DNA of 46,679 nt from Bacteroidaceae bacterium. GTDB taxonomy: Bacteria; Bacteroidota; Bacteroidia; Bacteroidales; Bacteroidaceae. Shown here one piece after another: positions 8,901 through 14,484 of the stretch (the first letter of the stretch is position 1; the number at the start of each line of letters is the position of its first letter). The notes beneath the pieces were generated by a model. It had not been told where the DNA came from and searched no databases. It was given only the letters and a program-made list of their open reading frames with translations. Location: NCBI GenBank assembly GCA_017470525.1, contig JAFUYM010000066.1, positions 1 to 46,679 on the forward strand. The letters run 5' to 3'. A program made the translations under genes and the position numbers.

Positions 8901-9057
8901 CAGCCACCACCACGCCCTGACGTATCACGAAGTCAGGGAACTCTGCCTTTGCCATCTTGTCGAACCCGAAGAGTCCGAAGACGAACAGCAGCACGATTAA
9001 CAGGAAGGTGATGCGGTAGTTGTGCATCAGCCATCCGACCCAATTATTCTTATTCAT
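5938..9057 (-). CDS. RND efflux pump, AcrB/HAE-1-like inner membrane transporter
   Basis: A 1039-residue proton-driven exporter of the resistance-nodulation-division superfamily. The first transmembrane helix is at about 12-29 (ITFLLIVLLFVFGLFGF), followed by a large periplasmic loop, helices 2-6, a second loop and helices 8-12, the normal internal duplication. The TM4 proton-relay motif reads GMVVDNAIVVLDGY near residue 400; the second Asp of the AcrB pair is Asn, as in many Bacteroidetes pumps. Export substrate cannot be told; it lacks the CusA-type metal signature that I would look for, so drug, bile acid or lipid export is more likely. It sits between the fusion protein and channel genes in one operon. 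Confidence 0.93.
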   Translation of the reverse strand: MNKNNWVGWLMHNYRITFLLIVLLFVFGLFGFDKMAKAEFPDFVIRQGVVVAVYPGATAEEVEEQVAKPLERYLFTFDEVKRKKTTTTSSNGMCVCMVELQDHVNNKDEVWSRIKHGLNAFKSQSLPSGVLALAVNDDFGSASALLIAIESQDRSPRELKRYSDDLADRLRRLPSVSNVVLYGDLKEQISIEVDQQRLAAYGIGKMAVMQALQSAGMTTMAGSISGTEKDVPIHVAPTVSSKQEIENQIIYTDAQNHVVRVKDVATVKREYDRTESYIEYNGHPCVLLSLEMMEGNNIVQYGEDVQQVLDDYVETELPKDVTVSRIADQCKVVEGSVNDFMLNLLESMAIIVIVMLILFPWRTAVVAGVTVPLSTFISIGVMYMVGIPLNTVTLAALIIVLGMVVDNAIVVLDGYLEYLNKGMSRWHAAAESAQHYFMPMMLATLCISVIFFPFLFLLFGMKGDFLQWFPWTILINLMVSLVLAVIAIPVMEYFMIKKRKKTVHKHVEVSKPTSRVGDVTEEDIKEEPQKKSLTDYVQMGYEKVLDWTFRNPWLTIGSAVALVALSLVLASTLKVRLMPTADRDQFAVEIFLPEGTGLNETKAIADSIYEVLSQDERTVSVTSFIGCSSPRFHTAYAPKMAGRNYAQFIVNTVSQEATIEMLDYYEPLYSEHFPNAFVKFKQLDFQNYDPFEYRFYGDDADSLRIVADEMMAVMRKNPDMMNVHTDWREPRSIIEVELDPVATSQLGMNRTMTELQLALSTGTTKVGQVWEGDYEVPIMLKDMHKESLDCDDVNGLYLSSVGASVPLRQMGEAHPAWTATNIVHRSGERCVTVSCDLKRNVLPAPIHKEMQQVATTQIHLPEGVRFEVGGEPEDDAENLLPLGEGLAIGIIIIFFFILFNFKNYKITFVCVLSIALCLPGAILGLSLMNRAVGITAVMGFVTLMGMIMRNEILIFEHANGLVRQGWKVRDAAYDAGRRRMVPIFLTTATTAVGVVPMIVAATNLWMPVGVSIFAGGIGSLIMVVTVLPVVYWKIFDKKK

Positions 9058-9062
9058 AAATC

Positions 9063-9150
9063 TTCCATTTTTCTATTCTTCAGTCTTCAATTCCTCAGTT
9101 CTTCAATTCCTTAGTTCTTCAATTCTTCAGTTCTTCAGTTCTTCAGTTCT
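9063..9150. repeat. Octamer tandem array at the 3' end of the fusion-protein gene
   Basis: About ten imperfect copies of an 8-bp unit, CTTCAGTT or CTTCAATT on the plus strand, fill the gap between the fusion protein and pump genes. The array reaches into the end of the fusion-protein gene and supplies its last codons and stop (GluGluLeuLysAsn-stop). Confidence 0.8.
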
Positions 9151-10259
9151 TCCACATCAGTTCCTTCGCTTAGTTTTTGGTATCCTTCCACAATCACTTT
9201 CTCTCCTTTCTTCAAGCCGCTCACCACCTCCATGCGGTTGCCCGAAGCCTCGCCCAGCGTCACCTTCGCCCGATGTGCCTTCCCATCTTCTGCCTTCCAC
9301 ACAAACATGTTGCCATCTGCCGAACGCTGCACCGCCGTAATCGGCACCGAAACGGCGGACCCTCTCTGTCCTTCGGACATCTCCCCCATAATGGGGAGAC
9401 CATCCGGCTTGTTAGCCAATGAAGAACATTCCGCATGGTCTCCCTCCCCATTATGGGGGAGGGTTGGGGAGAGGGTCTTCACCTTCACCTCACACACCAT
9501 TCCTGCCAAAAGCCTTTCTCCCGGATTCTCCACGCGGATTCTGAGGTCATACGTCCTGCTGACGGGGTCTGCCTGCACTCCTTTCTCAATCTTGCCTCCT
9601 GCAAACGTCTCTCCCAATGCCTCCACACGAATCTCCGTCGGCGTCGTGGCTGAGAACTGGGCAATCTCTTTCTCCGGCACACTCACTTTCACCTTCACAT
9701 TATTTATATTAAGGATGGTGCACACGGGCTGGCTGGGCAGCGCTGTTTCCCCTGCGTTCATCATCTTCTTGCCCACCACGCCGCTCACGGGTGCATGCAC
9801 GCGGCAATCAGCCACCGCCTTCTTCGCCATGTCAAGTTGAGCCTGAGCCTGTGCCACTTGGCTCTGTGTCTCCACCCACTTCATGTCTGCCAGCGAGTTC
9901 TGGTCGTGCAGTTGCTTCATTCGAGCCAAGGCGTCATTTGCCTGCCGCATCTGTGCCTCACAGTTAGCAAGGGCATTCCGTGCCTGTGTGGCATCCATCT
10001 CGGCGATGAGTTGTCCCTTGCTCACACGCTGTCCTTCATCCACCAGCACACGCAGCACCGTGCCGCTGCCCGTGAAACTGACCGCCGTGCTCGACTCAGC
10101 CTCCACTTCGCCTACGTAGATTCGACCATTGACGTCGGCAGCCTCGCCGACCACCTCTGTCTTCACTCTCACAGGAGCCACCTTCCGCTCCTGCTTGCCT
10201 CCGCTGCACGATGCCAACAATGTCAGCATCACAGCAGAAAGAAATGCTACTTTTTTCAT
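9135..10259 (-). CDS. RND membrane fusion lipoprotein with in-frame repeat insertion
   Basis: A 374-residue periplasmic adaptor linking the RND pump to the TolC-like channel. MKKVAFLSAVMLTLLASCSGG carries a lipobox, with Cys18 the probable lipidated residue. A barrel-sandwich (biotinyl-lipoyl) domain flanks a helical hairpin at about 90-150, followed by the beta-barrel domain (170-260) and membrane-proximal domain (303-374). Residues 262-300 (TLSPTLPHNGEGD through LPIMGEMSEGQRGS) are foreign to the family and are encoded by a palindromic element at 9360-9476; without it VCEVKVK would join SAVSVPITAV directly, as in normal family members. First gene of the operon; a divergent AraC gene suggests regulation. 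Confidence 0.92.
   Translation of the reverse strand: MKKVAFLSAVMLTLLASCSGGKQERKVAPVRVKTEVVGEAADVNGRIYVGEVEAESSTAVSFTGSGTVLRVLVDEGQRVSKGQLIAEMDATQARNALANCEAQMRQANDALARMKQLHDQNSLADMKWVETQSQVAQAQAQLDMAKKAVADCRVHAPVSGVVGKKMMNAGETALPSQPVCTILNINNVKVKVSVPEKEIAQFSATTPTEIRVEALGETFAGGKIEKGVQADPVSRTYDLRIRVENPGERLLAGMVCEVKVKTLSPTLPHNGEGDHAECSSLANKPDGLPIMGEMSEGQRGSAVSVPITAVQRSADGNMFVWKAEDGKAHRAKVTLGEASGNRMEVVSGLKKGEKVIVEGYQKLSEGTDVEELKN
9360..9476. repeat. Palindromic element in frame inside the fusion-protein gene
   Basis: Arms at 9381-9403 (CTCCCCCATAATGGGGAGAC...) and 9435-9461 pair over about 23 bp with a 2-bp bulge. Outer GGACCCTCTC / GAGAGGGTC sequences extend the symmetry. The insert is 117 bp, exactly 39 codons, so the frame is kept. 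No second copy is seen in this window. Confidence 0.8.
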
Positions 10260-10291
10260 GTTCTATTACTCTTTTATTGCTAATTTTTTTG

Positions 10292-10445
10292 CAAAGTAAC
10301 GGCGAAAAAGAGAAATATGGGACAAATGAAACACTTCTGTTTTGTTCCATTTCTCTTATTTCAAGTGCAAAGGAGATACGTAGAACAAATGAGAAGTGAA
10401 ATGAAACAATGGAAATCGGAAGAAAAGCCGTACTTTTGCACACAA
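10292..10445. promoter_or_regulatory. Divergent control region between efflux operon and araC-type gene
   Basis: A candidate -7 box for the regulator is TACTTTTG at 10431-10438; for the operon the closest match is the minus-strand TTACTTTG at 10292-10299, which is imperfect. The region also has GGGACAAA (10319-10326) facing TTTGTTCC (10341-10348), and a repeated ACAAATGA at 10322 and 10385. These are plausible AraC-type operator half-sites, not demonstrated ones. Confidence 0.35.
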
Positions 10446-10464
10446 AAAGAAAAAATAGAACAAT

Positions 10465-11334
10465 ATGGAAAGAGCGAATTTAGCATCGATAGGGCAAAAG
10501 ATTGTGACTGACTATCGGGACAACACCATCGCCTTGGTCAGCGACATGGGCAAGGTGAAGGAAGAAGTGGAGAAGAAAGTCGTGCTGGTAGAAACATACA
10601 TCGCCATCATCGTGCTCAAGGGATGTGGGAGCATTTGCATGGAAGACAAAGAGTTCACCATACAGGCAGGTGACATCTTCCTTTGCCCTCCCACCCACAT
10701 TCTGGAGAAGTCGATGATGAGCATGGACCTCGAAATCAGAGGGTTCATCCTGTCGAAAGAGATGGCGGAAAGCATGATGAAGGAGGCAAGGCTCAGTTGG
10801 ACGAACCGGACCATCGTTCCCAACTGCGTGATACATGCTGAACAGGAGGAAATCAAGCGTCTGTGCATGTATTACGACCTGCTGAACGGCAAACTGAATG
10901 CCCCCGAATCGACCAGCAAGCATCTGTCGCTGAGCGGTTTGTTCACCGCCCTGATTTATGAGTTCTGCGACATCTTCGAGCACAACAACTTCCTCCTGGA
11001 GAGTGCCAACTACACCTCGGCGGAGCACATCTTCCAGCGGTTCGTCAAACTGCTGGAAGACCCTCACCAGCCTTTTGTCAGCGTGAACGAATATGCCGCC
11101 ATGCTCAACATCACCCCCAAATACTTCTCCACCGTGTGCAAAAAGCAGTCGGGCAAGACCGCCAACGAAATCATCCGGGAAGAAATCATCAAGGAGGCAA
11201 AAATCCTCCTGCACGACAATAGCCTCAGCATCAAGCAGATTGCCGACCGCCTCAACTTCGCCAACCAGTCTCATTTCGGCACCTATTTCCATCGCTACAC
11301 AGGCATGTCGCCCCAACAGTTCAGAATGATGTAA
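10465..11334 (+). CDS. AraC-family transcriptional regulator
   Basis: A 289-residue regulator. Residues of about 20-150 form a cupin-like sensor region (GCGSICMEDKEFTIQAGDIFLCPP is a typical jelly-roll strand pattern). Residues of about 190-289 are the AraC double helix-turn-helix, with VNEYAAMLNITPKYFSTVCKK as the first HTH and SIKQIADRLNFANQSHFGTYFHR...GMSPQQFR as the second, matching the family consensus. It is divergent from the RND efflux operon, 205 bp away, and is probably its regulator. The effector is unknown. Confidence 0.92.
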   Translation: MERANLASIGQKIVTDYRDNTIALVSDMGKVKEEVEKKVVLVETYIAIIVLKGCGSICMEDKEFTIQAGDIFLCPPTHILEKSMMSMDLEIRGFILSKEMAESMMKEARLSWTNRTIVPNCVIHAEQEEIKRLCMYYDLLNGKLNAPESTSKHLSLSGLFTALIYEFCDIFEHNNFLLESANYTSAEHIFQRFVKLLEDPHQPFVSVNEYAAMLNITPKYFSTVCKKQSGKTANEIIREEIIKEAKILLHDNSLSIKQIADRLNFANQSHFGTYFHRYTGMSPQQFRMM

Positions 11335-11364
11335 AGAAAAAATCGATGCACCACAGGCGGCGGA

Positions 11365-11500
11365 TGCTTTCCGCCGCAAGAGAAAAGGCGGGACACACGC
11401 AAGAGAAAAATGCTTTCCTCCACAAGAGGAAAGGCGGGACACACGCAAGAGAAAAATGCTTTCCTCCACAAGAGGAAAGGCGGGACACCCGCAAGAGAAG
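11365..11500. repeat. Three tandem 46-bp repeats
   Basis: Copies at 11365-11410, 11411-11456 and 11457-11500 (last shortened by two bases). Each carries a hairpin; in copies 2 and 3 it is CTTTCCTC-CACAA-GAGGAAAG, and in copy 1 a variant with GGCGGAAAGC-type changes that compensate upstream. They lie directly after the AraC gene stop and could end its transcript. Confidence 0.85.
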
Positions 11501-11510
11501 TCGTTCATTG

Positions 11511-11583
11511 TCATTGAACAATTGTTCATCGTCGTTGAATAATTGTTCATTGACATTGAACAATTGTTCGCTGTCATTGAACG
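11511..11583. repeat. Tandem 21-bp repeats built on TTGAACAATTGTTCA palindromes
   Basis: Copies at 11511-11531, 11532-11552 and 11553-11573 plus a partial copy. Each contains a near-perfect 14-16 bp palindrome, TTGAACAATTGTTCA or a one-base variant. The 21-bp spacing places the palindromes on the same helix face, as in arrays of protein binding sites. They lie about 40-110 bp upstream of the HU-like gene promoter. Confidence 0.8.
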
Positions 11584-11619
11584 AAATGCGGGAAAATGAA
11601 TAAATGATTGGACTTTTTC

Positions 11620-11650
11620 TTGGCAATGTGGCGGGAATGTGCTATCTTTG
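11620..11650 (+). promoter_or_regulatory. Promoter of the HU-like gene
   Basis: TTG at 11620-11622 and TATCTTTG at 11643-11650, spacing 20 bp, fit the Bacteroidetes consensus. The start codon is 24 bp after the -7 box. Confidence 0.7.
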
Positions 11651-11673
11651 CAGGCGAGAAAATGTGACACTGT

Positions 11674-12330
11674 ATGGAATACTCTTTTAGGCAGATAACA
11701 GACCTGAACGGGACGGGCAAGACGCTGATGGTGCCCGAGCCGACCTTTTGCAACCAGATCAGTTACAAGATGTTTCTGCGGGAATGCGCTTCGCCGGGAA
11801 GCGGATTCACGGAGGCGGACATTGACGGCGCCGTGCGCCGCATTGTGAACCGGCTGAACTTCTACTTCAGCATCGGGCACTCGGTGAAGATAGACGGCAT
11901 GGGCACATTCCGTGTGAAGTTGAGCATGAAGAAGGGAGAGCCGGTGCCCGACCTGAAGGAGTTGAAGCACAGGCATCCGACGGAGAAGGTGCAGATTGAC
12001 TCCATCCAGTTCCGAGCCGACAGCGAATGGATCGGCATGCTCAGGCGGCAGTGCGAACTGGAGTTCAGCGGGATGGACAAGCGGCGCTATGCGGTGAAGA
12101 CCACGGCAGCCGAGCGCCTGCAGATGGCGCAGGAGTATCTGGAGACTCACCACGAGATGCGGCTGATGGACTACATGCGGCTGACGGGGCTGGCGAAGAC
12201 GACGGCGAGCATGGAACTGCGGCGCTTCCGCCGCGACCCCCGGACTGGCATCATGGGTGTCGGCGTGCGCAATCAGTTGCGATACGTGAAACGACCGCTC
12301 CCACCGTGTGACGGCATCTCATTCGCCTGA
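11674..12330 (+). CDS. HU-like DNA-binding protein with C-terminal helical domain
   Basis: A 218-residue protein whose N-terminal part (about 20-115) resembles the HU/IHF-like domain of Bacteroidetes (pattern ISYKMFLRECA...FTEADIDGAVRRIVNRLNFYFSIGHSVKIDGMGTFRVKL). HU proteins are about 90 residues, so this belongs to the enlarged HU-like group. Residues of about 130-210 form a second domain (LQMAQEYLETHHEMRLMDYMRLTGLAKTTASMELRRF...) with a helix-turn-helix-like pattern. It is probably a nucleoid-associated or mobile-element-linked DNA binder. It is monocistronic, with its own promoter. Role unknown. Confidence 0.75.
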   Translation: MEYSFRQITDLNGTGKTLMVPEPTFCNQISYKMFLRECASPGSGFTEADIDGAVRRIVNRLNFYFSIGHSVKIDGMGTFRVKLSMKKGEPVPDLKELKHRHPTEKVQIDSIQFRADSEWIGMLRRQCELEFSGMDKRRYAVKTTAAERLQMAQEYLETHHEMRLMDYMRLTGLAKTTASMELRRFRRDPRTGIMGVGVRNQLRYVKRPLPPCDGISFA

Positions 12331-12498
12331 CCGGCACCGATGATGTGACAGATTGAATTGAAGGTGACCCACATTCATCTGACAGATTGAACCTGCGGTG
12401 CCCCGCGCCCGTGACTCATCATGGCAACAAATGTGGGCACAAAATGCTCTCCACGTCATTTTTTCCTGCATCTTCATCTTTGTTTCATTAAAATTCCA

Positions 12499-12506
12499 TA
12501 ACTTTG
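12499..12506 (+). promoter_or_regulatory. -7 box of the DUF4954 gene
   Basis: TAACTTTG 29 bp before the start codon. The nearest TTTG is at 12479-12482, a spacing of only 16 bp, so the -33 assignment is weak. The gap before it (12331-12478) contains two direct copies of GACAGATTGAA at 12346 and 12381. Confidence 0.5.
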
Positions 12507-12534
12507 TAGGCAAAACAAACATATCGACAGAAGT

Positions 12535-14304
12535 ATGAGAGAACTGACCGTGAACGAAATCGCTCAGTTGGAGGAGCGTGGGTGTTGGGCTGAGGACTGG
12601 TCCGACATCCTGGTGGACGAAGGCTTCTCGCCTTCGCGAATGAAGGATGTGCTGCTGTATGGCCATGTGGAGATTGGCAACCTGAACGGCTCGGTGGAGG
12701 TGGAAGAAGGATTCCGCCGCCCCTGCTGCATCAGGAACGCCACCTTGCGCAACGTGGTGATTGGCGACGATTGCCTCATCGAGAATGTGCGTGGCTACAT
12801 CTCGAACGAGCAGATTGGCGACCGCTGCTATGTGGCAAACGTAGGGGTCATCACCAATCAGGAGGACAGCACTTTCGGATGCGGCACGGAGATTTCGGTG
12901 CTGAACGAGGGAGGCAGCGGCAACATCGTGCTTTTCGAGGGGCTGACGGCACAGTTAGCGTGGATGATGGTGAACTTCGAGGGAGTGCGGAAACTGGGCA
13001 GGTCATCCTCTGAGGCAAAAGGCTGTGGCTCGATGGGAGCCGGCGCCCGCATTGTGGGCGCAAAGGAAATCAGCAACGTGAAGATTGGAGAAGGATGCGA
13101 AGTGCAGGGCAGCAGCCGCATCAGCAACTGCACCATCATGAGCACCGACGACGCCGGCACGCTGATTGGCACAGACGTGATTCTGGAGAACAGCATCGTG
13201 GCGGCTGGAGCCAGCGTGACAGACGGAGCGAAGGTGGCGGGCTGCTTTGTGGGCGAGTCGGTGCACATCGGCAAGGGCTTCTCCGCCGAGGGAAGCATCT
13301 TCTTTGCCAACAGTTACATGGACAACGGAGAGTCCTGCGCCGCCTTCTGCGGACCATTCGCCACGAGCCACCACAAGAGCACCCTCCTCATCGGCGGAGC
13401 CTTCTCCTTCTACAACGCAGGGTCGGGCACAAACCAGAGCAACCATGCCTACAAGATGGGGCCCATCCACTGGGGCACACTCGACCGCGGCAGCAAGACC
13501 GCCAGCGGCAGCCACATCCTCTGGCCCGCCCATGTAGGCAGTTTCTCCATGGTGATGGGCAAGGTGCAGAGCCATCCGCAAGTGCAGAAGTTGCCGTTCA
13601 GTTACGTGATTGCCGAAGGCAGAGACACATGGCTGGTGCCTGGCATCAACATCCGCACGGTGGGCACATGGCGCGACATTAACAAGTGGCCCAAGCGCGA
13701 TGCACGTCCGCTCGACTCACGCAATGACCTCATCAACTTCGCCTTCCCCAATCCCTACATCATCCAGTCAGTGCTGGAGGGAAAGTCGGTGCTGGAGAAC
13801 CTGCAGAAGACACATTCCGAAGACACGGAAATATATGAATACGGTGGCTGCAAGATAAAGCAATTGGCACTGGTGAAAGGCATTCAGTATTACGACATGA
13901 TCATCAAACTCTTCCTGCATCATTGCTTCCAGACCAACACGGCTGAAACCGCAGAGGCAGACGGCAGCAGATGGGTCGACATGATGGGAATGCTGGCACC
14001 CAAAAGTGAACTGGACAGCGTGGTGCGCGACATCGAAAACGGCACCATCGGCACGGCAGAAGAACTGAAGGGAGTGCTGCAGCAGATTCACCAGAACTAC
14101 AAGCCATACGAGCAGGCATACGCCAACTTTGTGATGCAGCAGTGTGGCGGCAACATGTTCATCGACCGTGACCACTGGATGCACGAGGCAGAAGAGGCAT
14201 ACGCGCGGTGGCTGAAGATGGTGAAAGACGATGCGGAGAAGGAGTACCAGATGGGCGATGTGGAGGACGAACAACTGAGAGACTTCTTAGAAACTATTAA
14301 ATAA
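12535..14304 (+). CDS. DUF4954 family left-handed beta-helix protein
   Basis: A 589-residue protein. Residues of about 45-300 show repeated hexapeptide patterns ([I/V]G-x4, for example VVIGDDCLIENV, VKIGEGCEVQGSSRISN, VHIGKGFSAEGSIFFA) typical of left-handed parallel beta-helices found in acyltransferases and sugar-nucleotide transferases. The whole protein matches the Bacteroidetes family annotated as DUF4954. The second half (about 300-589) is mostly helical. It is cytoplasmic, without a signal peptide. It may be a nucleotide-sugar or acyl transferase, but no activity is established to my knowledge. Confidence 0.8.
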   Translation: MRELTVNEIAQLEERGCWAEDWSDILVDEGFSPSRMKDVLLYGHVEIGNLNGSVEVEEGFRRPCCIRNATLRNVVIGDDCLIENVRGYISNEQIGDRCYVANVGVITNQEDSTFGCGTEISVLNEGGSGNIVLFEGLTAQLAWMMVNFEGVRKLGRSSSEAKGCGSMGAGARIVGAKEISNVKIGEGCEVQGSSRISNCTIMSTDDAGTLIGTDVILENSIVAAGASVTDGAKVAGCFVGESVHIGKGFSAEGSIFFANSYMDNGESCAAFCGPFATSHHKSTLLIGGAFSFYNAGSGTNQSNHAYKMGPIHWGTLDRGSKTASGSHILWPAHVGSFSMVMGKVQSHPQVQKLPFSYVIAEGRDTWLVPGINIRTVGTWRDINKWPKRDARPLDSRNDLINFAFPNPYIIQSVLEGKSVLENLQKTHSEDTEIYEYGGCKIKQLALVKGIQYYDMIIKLFLHHCFQTNTAETAEADGSRWVDMMGMLAPKSELDSVVRDIENGTIGTAEELKGVLQQIHQNYKPYEQAYANFVMQQCGGNMFIDRDHWMHEAEEAYARWLKMVKDDAEKEYQMGDVEDEQLRDFLETIK

Positions 14305-14328
14305 CGACTCAATTTCCGAAAGTTCTTC

Positions 14329-14472
14329 TTAACGCTTCGCGTCTTTAGAAAAACCATAAAAAACCTCAAAAAACCACTATTCTTTATCATTAAAGAACTT
14401 GATTAACCAGATATTGTTTTTTATGGTTTTTTCTTGTTTTTTTAGGTTTTTCAAAGACCGCTTGCGGTATAA
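14329..14472. repeat. Long palindromic element, family A copy 2
   Basis: The left end reads TTAACGCTTCGCGTCTTTAG then AAAAACCATAAAAAACC; the right end (14415-14472) has TTTTTTATGGTTTTTTCTTG and ends CAAAGACCGCTTGCGGTATAA. Stem regions pair imperfectly. It ends 12 bp before the start of the M16 gene, so it would be in the mRNA leader. Related to 2026-2172 and 35744-35853. Confidence 0.8.
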
Positions 14473-14484
14473 TTACAACCGAAA

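Noticed and set aside
11365-11500. The three 46-bp repeats as a CRISPR array
   Set aside because: The units are contiguous without unique spacers, and no cas genes are present.
11321-11626. A 101-codon minus-strand frame with FNDNEQL repeats
   Set aside because: The periodic peptide is the translation of the 21-bp palindrome array; no promoter or conserved domain supports it.
10480-12153. A 557-codon minus-strand frame crossing the AraC gene, the repeat arrays and part of the HU-like gene
   Set aside because: It is antisense to two well-supported genes, and its middle is simply the translated 46-bp and 21-bp repeats.
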